Notes under the pieces: model-generated | Database searches by the model: none | What the model was told of the DNA's origin: nothing | Seen by the model: the letters and a program-made list of their open reading frames with translations, nothing else | In this document: positions 8,527 to 16,045 of the stretch, in pieces | Numbering within the stretch: position 1 is the first letter of the stretch | How the letters are laid out: each line of letters starts with the position of its first letter | Origin: Bryobacterales bacterium | Lineage (GTDB): Bacteria; Acidobacteriota; Terriglobia; Bryobacterales; Bryobacteraceae | Length of the DNA stretch: 39,850 nucleotides | Direction: 5' to 3' | Assembly (NCBI GenBank): GCA_947467395.1 | Contig: CANIIC010000017.1 | Location: forward strand, 1 to 39,850 | Position numbers and translations under genes: made by a program

Positions 8527-9671
8527 GCCGGGACCTCCACCGGCGTCGAAGAGGACTCAAAATCGGTGCGCATCTGTTCATAGATGCTAGCAGGGGACGA
8601 TTCCAGACAGACGCGCATGTAGTCGGTGAAGCGCGGCGGTGGCGCCACGCCTTCGCGCAGGATGCGGCTGTTATCGAAGATCAGATCCAACGAGCAGAAG
8701 CGCGCGTACAGTTCCAGCGCCAGCATCAGATGGCGAGGCTGACAATCCGGGATGGCTTCGCGCACGCGCTGCCGCGTGAGGTCGCGTAGGCTCCCCACTT
8801 CGTAGCGACCACGCGCCGGTCCGCCGTAGACTCGAGCGGCCTCGGCTTCAATCTCATCCCACCGCACGGCGCTGCTATCGCCGGCAGAAAGGTGATAGCG
8901 GTCATACTGCAGGTCCGGCGCAAACAGCAGGTATTTCAATGCTCCCGCAACCCAGTCGACCGGGACCACGTCGACGCGATTCGTGCGATTCCAGGCTAGG
9001 AAGCGCAGCGCCTCCACAACTCGAAGTACCCAGAAGATGCTTCCAGAAGGCGCGCACCCAGCCTGCGTATGACCAACCACAATCGAAGGCCGCGCGACAA
9101 CCACAGGCAGATCCCCGTAGCGCTTGGCGAGTTCGGTCTCGGCCTCCGCTTTGCTCTTCGTGTACGCCACCAGATGCACCGCGTCGGGGTGCGGGTAGTC
9201 GTTTTCGTGAACAATGTTCGGCGGCTGAGCGCCACAGATCGTGGCCGTGCCGGTGTGGAGGTAGCGTTCCAGATTGCGGCCGCGCATCGATCTCGCCACG
9301 GACATCGCGCCATCGACGTTCGTGCGAAAGACGCTCTCTTCGGTTCCAAACGACGTACTGGCCGCCAAATGCAGCGTATGGGTGACAGCGTTCAGTTCCG
9401 GGGCGGTATGCCAGGCATCGCCCGTCACGTCCCCCGGCAAGACGCGAACCCACTTGGGCACGTGGTTGTGGCCGAACCGGGCTAGCGACTTCCGGACACG
9501 CTCGCGCGCGCACTCCAGAGTTTGCGCCCGCACCAGGCAGACGACCTCGCCGTCAAAACCATCGTCAATCAGTTGGGCGAGGAACGCACCGCCCAGGAAT
9601 CCGGTGACTCCGGTCAGGAAAATAGTCGCAGACGGGGCGGCGAAAATACGTGGATCGCGATTCACTGTCAA
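8523..9671 (-). CDS. SDR-family NAD(P)-dependent reductase, thioester-reductase/male-sterility type
   Basis: 382 residues. Residues 16-28 carry the nucleotide-binding motif TIFLTGVTGFLGG of extended SDRs of the NAD_binding_4 / thioester-reductase group, which reduce acyl-thioesters or act on lipid-like substrates. VVCLVRAQ, LPGDVTG and THTLHLAASTSFG match this group, and YTKSK is the catalytic YxxxK. No carrier or adenylation domain is attached, so the enzyme is free-standing. The start is a TTG at 9671; a GTG at 9665 is the alternative. First gene of a five-gene run with SMR transporter, mtaB, epimerase and cyclotransferase. The substrate cannot be read from context, and a link to the transporter is only a guess. 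Confidence 0.82.
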   Translation of the reverse strand: MTVNRDPRIFAAPSATIFLTGVTGFLGGAFLAQLIDDGFDGEVVCLVRAQTLECARERVRKSLARFGHNHVPKWVRVLPGDVTGDAWHTAPELNAVTHTLHLAASTSFGTEESVFRTNVDGAMSVARSMRGRNLERYLHTGTATICGAQPPNIVHENDYPHPDAVHLVAYTKSKAEAETELAKRYGDLPVVVARPSIVVGHTQAGCAPSGSIFWVLRVVEALRFLAWNRTNRVDVVPVDWVAGALKYLLFAPDLQYDRYHLSAGDSSAVRWDEIEAEAARVYGGPARGRYEVGSLRDLTRQRVREAIPDCQPRHLMLALELYARFCSLDLIFDNSRILREGVAPPPRFTDYMRVCLESSPASIYEQMRTDFESSSTPVEVPA

Positions 9672-9846
9672 TCCGTTTCGTTGAAAGAACTGTTCCGAGC
9701 GACTTCAGTCTGTCATGGCCCTGGTGATTTTGGGACACCTTCGGCACGGGATAGAAGCTACCGGATTCAGGGGATACGCGATCAGATTTTTCTGGCAGCG
9801 TCCGCCGCCTATCTTCCACCGATAGAAGGACATAGCCGGCGAACGG

Positions 9847-10791
9847 ATGCTCTCCCAAGAGGAGATCGACAGCGTATTTCGGAAGAAACAGCCGAAGCGC
9901 GACGATATGGCGCTTAAGGCGCAGTTGTACGATTTCAGACGCCCGGACCGCATCGCGAAGGACCAGCTTCGGGCGATCCATCTCCTCCACGAGAACTTCG
10001 CGCGGTCGCTGGCATCCAGTTTGTCCGCGTACCTGCGCGCCTACGTCGCAGTGAACCTCATCAGCGTGGAACAACTGGCGTTCATGGAGTTCACGCAGAT
10101 GCTGCCTTCGCCGACCAGCATGGTCGCGCTGGGGATGAAGCCCTATGACGGCAGCGCTGTTCTGGAGCTCAATCCGGCCCTGGTGTTCCCGGTCCTGGAA
10201 ATGCTGCTGGGCGGGACCGGGCAGGGTGCACAGAAGTTAGAGCGCGAGATCACCGAAATCGAGCAGAGCATCCTGGACGGGCTGCTGCGCATTATCCTCA
10301 ACGACCTGCGCGCCTCCTGGCAGGCGGTGGCCACCATCGAGTTCGCCATCGAAAGCCACGAGACCGAGCCACAGTTGCTGCAGATTCTGGCCCCGAATGA
10401 GGCTGTGGTCGCCATCAGCATGGAAGTCCGGATTGGCGAGATGTCCGGCATCATGAACCTGGGTATCCCGTCCATCACGGTCAAAATGCTGCGGCAGAAA
10501 TTCGACCAGCAGTGGAGCGTCCGCAAGACACGCGCCACCGAAGACGAACATGCGCGCGTACTACGCTTGATCCAGCCGGCCAAACTGACCGCAGAATCGT
10601 CGCTGCGCGGCCCCACCCTGTCCGTGGAATCACTGCTGACCATGAAGGAGGGCGACGTTCTGGCCTTCGACTACCCGATCGAGCGACCTCTAGATCTGAC
10701 CTTGAACGGCATTCACAAGTTTCGGGGGGAGATCGTCGGCAACGGTCGTAAACGCGCCTTTCAGGTGCTGGAGCCGGTCACGGAGGCATAG
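9847..10791 (+). CDS. fliM: Flagellar motor switch protein FliM (isolated gene)
   Basis: 314 residues. FliM binds phosphorylated CheY and joins the rotor C-ring. The N-terminal MLSQEEIDSVF is the CheY-binding LSQxEIDxL peptide and fixes the start, although the Shine-Dalgarno (AGAAGGA) is 16 bases away. The middle domain shows MALKAQLYDFRRPDRIAKDQLRAIHLLHENFAR and LEMLLGGTGQ. The C-terminal SpoA/FliN-like domain (about 240-312) includes LRGPTLSVESLLTMKEGDVL and the closing GRKRAFQV. No other flagellar or chemotaxis gene is in the window. The 3' end overlaps the convergent NDH-2-like gene by 31 bases. Confidence 0.93.
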   Translation: MLSQEEIDSVFRKKQPKRDDMALKAQLYDFRRPDRIAKDQLRAIHLLHENFARSLASSLSAYLRAYVAVNLISVEQLAFMEFTQMLPSPTSMVALGMKPYDGSAVLELNPALVFPVLEMLLGGTGQGAQKLEREITEIEQSILDGLLRIILNDLRASWQAVATIEFAIESHETEPQLLQILAPNEAVVAISMEVRIGEMSGIMNLGIPSITVKMLRQKFDQQWSVRKTRATEDEHARVLRLIQPAKLTAESSLRGPTLSVESLLTMKEGDVLAFDYPIERPLDLTLNGIHKFRGEIVGNGRKRAFQVLEPVTEA

Positions 10792-11858
10792 GCACGCAAA
10801 CGCGGCCACCCCAGGGCGAATTTGGCAGCAAGGTAGGCCGACGCCCCAGTCATCTGCGTATCGCCGAGGAACCCGACGCCGCCACGCCCGATCAAAGCGA
10901 ACTGCCCTTGATCCACGTGACTGAACGGAGCGGGTTCATACCCGGCCAGACGATCTCGAATCGCGGAGGCCACATAGCGGCCCTGTTGCGAGGCGATGGT
11001 CGCCAGTTGCGGCAGCGGTATCCCGGATATTTCGACGTGCGCCAGGTCGCCTATGACGTAAATCTCGGGATGTCCTGAGACGGTCAGATCCGGCCGCACG
11101 CGGATGCGCCCAATTTCGTCGGTTTCCGCTCGTGTCTCCTGGACCAACGCCTGCCCAAACGCCGACCCTTCGACCCCGCCGGCCCATAACACTGCGGATC
11201 CAACGACCGTCTCACGCCCATTCGGACCCGAAACCCGGACACCCGAAGCGGTCACGGCGATCACGTGCAGTTGGTAGCGAACTTCGACACCCAATTTCTT
11301 GAGCCGGCGCTCGGCTTCACGCTGCAGTCCCTCTGGAAAGTGCGCCAGTAGCATCGTACCTTCGTCCACCAGCACTACCCGGCGAGCCGGCCACTTGCGT
11401 GCCACGTGCGCCGCGAGTTCGACACCCGCGGGTCCGCCCCCAACCACAACTACAGTTCCGTCCGAGCCCTTAAGCGTCTCCGCGATCTGCCTCGCATCCG
11501 CCGGGGACCGCAGTGCCGGAGCCGACCGAGCCCACCCGGGCCGTCCATAGTGCGCCTGAGCACCCGTGGCCACCACCAGCGAATCGTAGGGCAACGCCCG
11601 ATCTTCCAGCAGGAGCCTATTCCGGGCCGAATCGACGTACACAGCCTGCCCCGTGACGAACTGTACATTTTTCTGCCCGCCGAGCAGAACCTCCCGGCGC
11701 GCGCCGGCCTTGCGCCCCAGAGCGGCGGCGTACAGGTCCCGAGCAGTCAGGTGTCGCGGCTCGCGATCCACCAACGTCACGTCCACCGGCGCGAAGCGCA
11801 GCGCCCGAGCCACCGCAAGCCCGCCAATTCCGCCACCCAAAATAAGAACCCGGCTCAT
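10761..11858 (-). CDS. NAD(P)/FAD-dependent oxidoreductase, NDH-2-like
   Basis: 365 residues from ATG at 11858 (GTG at 11861 is the alternative). FAD-binding GGGIGGLAVARAL begins at residue 8; the second, NAD-binding Rossmann motif is VVVVGGGPAGVELAAHVA near residue 138. PEIYVIGDLAHV is the FAD-contacting GD motif, preceded by AVLWAGGV; LPQLATIASQQGRYVA follows as in type II NADH dehydrogenases. The protein is shorter than typical NDH-2 (about 430), with a reduced C-terminal membrane-binding part, so it may be a soluble relative. Position downstream of mqnE/mqnP fits electron transfer to menaquinone. The start codon lies inside a terminator-like hairpin (11848-11885). Confidence 0.85.
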   Translation of the reverse strand: MSRVLILGGGIGGLAVARALRFAPVDVTLVDREPRHLTARDLYAAALGRKAGARREVLLGGQKNVQFVTGQAVYVDSARNRLLLEDRALPYDSLVVATGAQAHYGRPGWARSAPALRSPADARQIAETLKGSDGTVVVVGGGPAGVELAAHVARKWPARRVVLVDEGTMLLAHFPEGLQREAERRLKKLGVEVRYQLHVIAVTASGVRVSGPNGRETVVGSAVLWAGGVEGSAFGQALVQETRAETDEIGRIRVRPDLTVSGHPEIYVIGDLAHVEISGIPLPQLATIASQQGRYVASAIRDRLAGYEPAPFSHVDQGQFALIGRGGVGFLGDTQMTGASAYLAAKFALGWPRLRAYASVTGSST

Positions 11859-11890
11859 CACACCAATTGGTGCGGCGAGCCGGGTATTTT
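11848..11890 (-). terminator. Terminator-like hairpin after mqnE, overlapping the NDH-2-like start codon
   Basis: ACCCGGCTC (11848-11856) pairs perfectly with GAGCCGGGT (11877-11885), and the loop contains the palindrome CACCAATTGGTG (11861-11872). On the minus strand the stem is followed by a U-rich stretch, so it could end the mqn transcript. It is also followed by six T on the plus strand. Its minus-strand 3' arm includes codons 1-4 of the next gene, so it could equally sequester that start. Confidence 0.6.
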
Positions 11891-11903
11891 TTCTCTGTGA
11901 AAA

Positions 11904-13043
11904 CTAGACCAGGACGGTAAAGGCGGATTCGACCGGCGCGTTCTCGTTTTCGTTACGCACCACCGGACGATACAGCGTGTCGCGCTCCACCGGCTCGCGG
12001 CCAGCTTCGCGGATCAGGCGTTCCAAATCCTTGCGGCGCATGTTCTGACTGGTGGTCGCACCGGCATCGTGGTAGATGCGTTCTTCAACGAGCGTACCGT
12101 CAACGTCATCGGCACCGAACCGCTGTGCGATCTGCGCCACCTGCGGCGTCACCATCACCCAGTAGCTCTTGATGTGCGGGATGTTGTCGAGCATCAGACG
12201 GCTCACTGCAATCTCGCGCAAATCGTTGAAGCCCGTGGTGCGTCCGATGTGTTCCATCTCCGTGTTGTCGGGATGGAAGCTGAGCGGGATGAACGTCTGG
12301 AAGCCCTTGGTCTCATCCTGCAAAGCGCGCAATTTCAACAGGTGATCGACGCGATCCTCTTCGGTCTCGATGTGCCCGTAGAGCATGGTGCAATTCGAGT
12401 GCAGACCCAGCGAATGGGACACGCGAGCGGTTTCGATCCACTCATCGCCCGAAAGTTTGTGATCGCAGATGATACGGCGCACACGCTCACTGAAAATTTC
12501 GGCTCCGCCACCCGGCTGCGAATCGAGCCCGGCCTCTTTCAGACGGATCAGCACTTCGCGCGTCGACAGCTTGGCGCGTTTGGCGAAGTACCCGATCTCC
12601 ACCATCGTGAACGCCTTGAGATGCACCTTCGGGAAGCGCTGCTTCAAACCGCGCAGCATCTCGCAATACCAGTCGAGCGTCAGCTCCGGATGCAGCCCGC
12701 CGACCATGTGAAACTCGGTGACCGCTTCGCTGTAGCCTTCACCCGCTTTTGCGTAGATTTGTTCGTGCGTCAGCGTGAACGCCTTGCCGTCGCGCGTCAG
12801 CTTGCCATACGCGCACAGCTTGCAGTTGGCGACGCAGACGTCGGTAGGGTTCACGTGGCGATTGACGTTGAAAAACGTCTTGTTGCCGTGCAGGCGCTCG
12901 CGAACCTGGTTCGCCAGCCAGCCCACACCCAGCAGGTCCGACGTGCGATACAACAGCAGGCCGTCCTCAGTGTTCAGCCGCTCGCCGGCGTCGACCTTGG
13001 CGCGAATCGCGTTCAGGCGGGAATCGTCAAAGCTCGGAATCAT
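11904..13043 (-). CDS. mqnE: Aminofutalosine synthase MqnE
   Basis: 379 residues. This radical SAM enzyme joins SAM to 3-[(1-carboxyvinyl)oxy]benzoate to make aminofutalosine in the futalosine route to menaquinone. The cluster motif is CVANCKLC (C70, C74, C77) preceded by NRHVNPTDV, the MqnE-type variant; MqnC has a different NYTN context. EFHMVGGLHPELTLDWY, KAFTMVEIGYFAKRA and GLDSQPGGGAEIFSERVRR are typical of the family. The start is the ATG at 13043 sharing ATGA with the stop of the prenyltransferase gene; the frame is open farther upstream only as a shadow of that gene. A second mqn gene next to it supports the assignment. Confidence 0.93.
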   Translation of the reverse strand: MIPSFDDSRLNAIRAKVDAGERLNTEDGLLLYRTSDLLGVGWLANQVRERLHGNKTFFNVNRHVNPTDVCVANCKLCAYGKLTRDGKAFTLTHEQIYAKAGEGYSEAVTEFHMVGGLHPELTLDWYCEMLRGLKQRFPKVHLKAFTMVEIGYFAKRAKLSTREVLIRLKEAGLDSQPGGGAEIFSERVRRIICDHKLSGDEWIETARVSHSLGLHSNCTMLYGHIETEEDRVDHLLKLRALQDETKGFQTFIPLSFHPDNTEMEHIGRTTGFNDLREIAVSRLMLDNIPHIKSYWVMVTPQVAQIAQRFGADDVDGTLVEERIYHDAGATTSQNMRRKDLERLIREAGREPVERDTLYRPVVRNENENAPVESAFTVLV

Positions 13044-13933
13044 GCTGCTCCGTTCAAGCCGAGGAAAATGTCCGCAGCCCAAAAAACAAAGAATAACACG
13101 GCGATGTAGCCGTTCATGGTGAAGAAGGCGGCGTCGATGCGCGATAAATCGTCCGCCCGAACCAGCCGATGCTCCCACGCAAGCAGGACCGCGACCACTG
13201 CGATCCCGGCCCAAGCCGCAATGCCCAACCCGAACGCCTGCACCAACATCACGAGGCAGACCAGCATCCCGACGTGCAGCACGCGTGCGATCCACAGAGC
13301 GGTCGAAATCCCAAAGCGCTGCGGGATGCTGTTTAATCCGCTATCGACGTCGAAGGCGTAGTCCTGGCATGCGTAGATCACGTCGAAGCCCGCGGTCCAC
13401 AGCGTCACCGCCGCCGTCAGCCACAGGATGCGCGGATCGAGTTCGCCGCTCATCGCGATCCACGCAGCTGCCGGAGCGATCCCCAGCGAGAACCCGAGCA
13501 CCAGATGCGCCAGATGCGTAAAGCGCTTGCAGTAGCTGTAGAAACACACAATCCCGAGCGCCAGCGGGGCCAACTTCAAACACAGCGAGTTCAGCGCGCC
13601 CGACGCGCCGAGGAACACGATGGTCCACAAGGCGATGAAGCCCCAGGCGAAACGAGCCGACAGCAGACCCGCGGGAAGATGCCGGCCCTTGGTGCGCGGA
13701 TTGCGGCCGTCAATATCGGCATCCAGCACGCGATTGAACGCCATCGCCACCGAGCGAGCCGCGACCATCGCGACCACGATCCACAGCAGTTTCCACCACA
13801 GCCCGTCGCCTCGGAATCCGGCGTCGCGCCAAGCAAGCAGAGCTCCCGTCAGCGCAAACGGCAGCGCGAACACGGAGTGCTCAAACTTGATCATCTCCAG
13901 CGTCAGCCGGAGGCGTGTGAAGAAGGTCGCCAA
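13040..13933 (-). CDS. mqnP: UbiA-type prenyltransferase for menaquinone (MqnP-like)
   Basis: 297 residues with about eight membrane helices. It should prenylate the 1,4-dihydroxy-6-naphthoate product of the futalosine route; the sequence alone would also fit a 4-hydroxybenzoate prenyltransferase, and the mqnE neighbour decides. The first Asp-rich motif is NRVLDADIDGRNPRTKGRHL (NDxxDxxxD type), the second DYAFDVDSGLNSIPQRFG. IKFEHSVFALPFALTGALLA is the usual N-terminal stretch. It starts with TTG at 13933; a TAAACT box (13945-13940) ends 6 bases before it, suggesting a leaderless message. It shares ATGA with mqnE, so the two are translationally coupled. Confidence 0.88.
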   Translation of the reverse strand: MATFFTRLRLTLEMIKFEHSVFALPFALTGALLAWRDAGFRGDGLWWKLLWIVVAMVAARSVAMAFNRVLDADIDGRNPRTKGRHLPAGLLSARFAWGFIALWTIVFLGASGALNSLCLKLAPLALGIVCFYSYCKRFTHLAHLVLGFSLGIAPAAAWIAMSGELDPRILWLTAAVTLWTAGFDVIYACQDYAFDVDSGLNSIPQRFGISTALWIARVLHVGMLVCLVMLVQAFGLGIAAWAGIAVVAVLLAWEHRLVRADDLSRIDAAFFTMNGYIAVLFFVFWAADIFLGLNGAA

Positions 13934-13939
13934 ACTACT

Positions 13940-13945
13940 AGTTTA
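13940..13945 (-). promoter_or_regulatory. TAAACT -10-like box 6 bases before the mqnP start
   Basis: A minus-strand TAnnnT element ending 6 bases before the TTG start, matching the spacing found before several other genes here. No Shine-Dalgarno sequence could fit in so short a leader. Confidence 0.45.
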
Positions 13946-14001
13946 GTGCCACCGGCGGCCTGCCCACCGGCCGGACCGGATTTGCATGCAAGTTTCACAA
14001 G

Positions 14002-14017
14002 CCTGCCGTCCGGCAGG
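14002..14017 (+). repeat. 7-bp inverted repeat in the mqnP/metF-like divergent spacer
   Basis: CCTGCCG-TC-CGGCAGG is a perfect inverted repeat just upstream of TAAACT (14019-14024) and the ATG at 14036. The position, directly before a -10-like box, would suit an operator. It has no T tract and is not a terminator. The same spacer also holds a G+C-rich stretch at 13951-13980. Confidence 0.4.
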
Positions 14018-14035
14018 GTAAACTGGTAGTTCCCC

Positions 14036-15001
14036 ATGAGCAACCAGACTGCCGAGCGTGTGAAGCAATACGCCCTCCAAAGCACCTACGAAATCAGCTG
14101 CCTGACGAACATGGCCAAAGTGGCCGAAGAAGTCGGGCAAAAGGGCGTCACGATTCCTCCAGGGACGATGTTCTCCATCGTCGACAAGTCGACCGACCCT
14201 GGCACCAAGGACATCGACCGCGTGAAGACGATCGAACGTTCGGCGCAGTTGGTCAAGCTTGGGTACCGGCCGATTCCGCACGTAGCGGCGCGCCGTTACA
14301 AGGACACCGCCTACTTGCAGGGCATCGTGCAGCAATTGCTCGACGTGGGCGTGGATGGGTTCCTGCTGCTGGCGGGCGATCCGAAGCAGCCGGCTGGTTC
14401 CTTCAGCGCGGCGATGGACATGGCTGCTACCGGGATCTTTGACGACGCGCGGATCAAGACCATCGCATTCGCGGGGCATCCTTACGGGAATCCGAATACG
14501 GTGGCGGAGAACACGGCTCGCGAGTTGAAGCGCAAGAACGAGTGGGCAGCGGCGCATCGCGATAAGGAAGTGTTCCTGTGGTCGCAGGTCTGCTACAGCC
14601 CATCGAAGTTCCTGCGGTGGCTGGATCAACTGGATCGCGAAGGCAACAAGCTACCGGTACACCCGGGCGTGATGCTGGGTGACGTGAAGGCGAAGTTCGC
14701 GTTCGCGCACGGCAACTTCGTGGCGGACCGTCCGACGGGTGATCAGATTCGCGGGTATATGAAGATGCTCGGGATCGGTATGGCCCAGGGCTTGGACGGC
14801 ATCGGAAGCCTGATGGCGACGATCCCGGCAAGCTTCTTCGCGAAGATGGCGGATCGCGCGGCGACGGATAAGCGGATCTCGGCGACGCACTACTACTCAG
14901 GCTTCGGAGCGGCGGCGGTGAAGCAGGCTCTGGAAGTGAACCACAAGTTCGCCACAGGGCAGTTCAGTGGCTCCGGCACCAGCATCTCGATGGAGGCGTA
15001 A
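14036..15001 (+). CDS. Methylenetetrahydrofolate reductase-like protein (MetF family)
   Basis: 321 residues. MetF enzymes use FAD to reduce methylene-THF to methyl-THF, or run in reverse in methyl-oxidising pathways. The TIM-barrel landmarks are present: PPGTMFSIVDKS (beta 2), YRPIPHVAARRYKDTAYLQG (beta 3), GVDGFLLLAGDPKQPAGSF with the flavin-contacting Asp, and IAFAGHPYGNPNTV (usually AGHPEGHP). VFLWSQVCYSP corresponds to the TQFCF strand. It is somewhat longer than typical MetF and divergent, so another folate-linked reduction is possible. It is convergent with a MetE-like gene. TAAACT (14019-14024) ends 11 bases before the ATG. Confidence 0.8.
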   Translation: MSNQTAERVKQYALQSTYEISCLTNMAKVAEEVGQKGVTIPPGTMFSIVDKSTDPGTKDIDRVKTIERSAQLVKLGYRPIPHVAARRYKDTAYLQGIVQQLLDVGVDGFLLLAGDPKQPAGSFSAAMDMAATGIFDDARIKTIAFAGHPYGNPNTVAENTARELKRKNEWAAAHRDKEVFLWSQVCYSPSKFLRWLDQLDREGNKLPVHPGVMLGDVKAKFAFAHGNFVADRPTGDQIRGYMKMLGIGMAQGLDGIGSLMATIPASFFAKMADRAATDKRISATHYYSGFGAAAVKQALEVNHKFATGQFSGSGTSISMEA

Positions 15002-15008
15002 GCCTCCA
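14991..15008 (+). other. Perfect hairpin with GUAA tetraloop spanning the metF-like stop codon
   Basis: TGGAGGC-GTAA-GCCTCCA forms a 7-bp stem closed by a GNRA-type loop that contains the TAA stop. No T run follows, so it is not a standard intrinsic terminator. It may protect the 3' end of the message. Confidence 0.45.
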
Positions 15009-15028
15009 TCCCCGCCAGCGGGCCGGAC

Positions 15029-16042
15029 TTAGCCCTGGCCTAGTTCCTTACGAACGATCTTCGCGCCGTCCACCATCGCCTTCATCTTGGCGAACGCCAC
15101 ATCACGAGGCAGGTGGAAGCAGCCGCAATCGGTCAGCACCTTAATATTTTCCGGCGGCAGGAATTCGAGCGCTCTGCGGATATGCTGCGCGACGAGTTCC
15201 GGCGATTCCACGTCTTCCGTCTTGACGTCGATGACGCCAAGTCCCAAGTTGAACGGCGCGTTGAACTCCTTGAAGAGTTCGATGTCTTCACCGCCGCGGC
15301 GCGCGAACTCCAGGGTCAATTGGTGGACCTTCGCCTTGAGAATGGTCGGGAACAGATAGCGGTAGCTGCCTTCCCACGAAGGCTTACCGTAGCGATTGCC
15401 GTAACAGATGTGCAGGCCGATGCGGGCATCCACTCCCTGCACCAGGGTATTGATCACGTTGACGCCCCATTCCAGATCTTCGGGGAAACCGGAATAGTAG
15501 GGCTCGTCAATTTGGATGATTTCGCAGCCAGCCTTGACCAGCGCCTTCAGCTCCAGGTTCATGATGCGCGCCAGATCCATGGCGAGCGCTTCCTCGGTGG
15601 GATAGAACTGGTTGTTAATGCGCTTGGTGAGGCAGTGCGGACCCGTGACGCAGAACTTGGTGATGCGATCGGTGAAGTTGCGCAGGAAGGTGTAATCCTG
15701 CACCAGACCGAGCGAAGCAGTGGGCAGCTTGCTGCGCACTGCCATGTCATAGAAATCGTAGTAATACTTCTTGGATGAACGATCGATCTGGATGCCGGGG
15801 AAGCGTTCGACGAAATAGTCCACCATGTTGTCCCGGCGGACTTCGCCGTCGGTGATCACGTCGAGGCCGGCAATTTCCTGGTCCTTGATCGCGGCTTTGA
15901 CAGCGGTGTCGTAGATGTCGTCCATATCGCGGCCACTGATGCGGCGCGAAAAGTAGTCGCCCTTGATGCGCTCCAACCAATGCGGCATGGAGTAGCTGCC
16001 GACAATGGAAGTGGGAAGAATCGGAAGGTCCGAGAATTTCAT
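15029..16042 (-). CDS. Short (core) MetE-like cobalamin-independent methyltransferase
   Basis: 337 residues, matching only the C-terminal catalytic half of MetE. LPTSIVGSYSMPHWL is the usual opening (PTTxIGSxPR in MetE), and GLDVITDGEVRRDNMVDYF and IIQIDEPYYSGF are conserved barrel strands. Zinc ligands can be placed: His and Cys in GLHICYGN, Glu in LTLEFARRG, Cys in VLTDCGCFHL. Core-MetE proteins lack the N-terminal half and in known cases take the methyl group from methylcobalamin or another donor instead of methyl-THF-polyglutamate; which applies here is unknown. It lies 3 bases downstream of a methyltransferase-like gene, in one operon, and faces the MetF-like gene. Confidence 0.82.
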   Translation of the reverse strand: MKFSDLPILPTSIVGSYSMPHWLERIKGDYFSRRISGRDMDDIYDTAVKAAIKDQEIAGLDVITDGEVRRDNMVDYFVERFPGIQIDRSSKKYYYDFYDMAVRSKLPTASLGLVQDYTFLRNFTDRITKFCVTGPHCLTKRINNQFYPTEEALAMDLARIMNLELKALVKAGCEIIQIDEPYYSGFPEDLEWGVNVINTLVQGVDARIGLHICYGNRYGKPSWEGSYRYLFPTILKAKVHQLTLEFARRGGEDIELFKEFNAPFNLGLGVIDVKTEDVESPELVAQHIRRALEFLPPENIKVLTDCGCFHLPRDVAFAKMKAMVDGAKIVRKELGQG

Positions 16043-16045
16043 GGC

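Noticed and set aside
12069-13109. 346-codon open frame on the plus strand over mqnE/mqnP
   Set aside because: It is the mirror of two clearly identified minus-strand genes; it is His/Arg/Leu-rich with no motifs, as expected for antisense frames in G+C-rich DNA.
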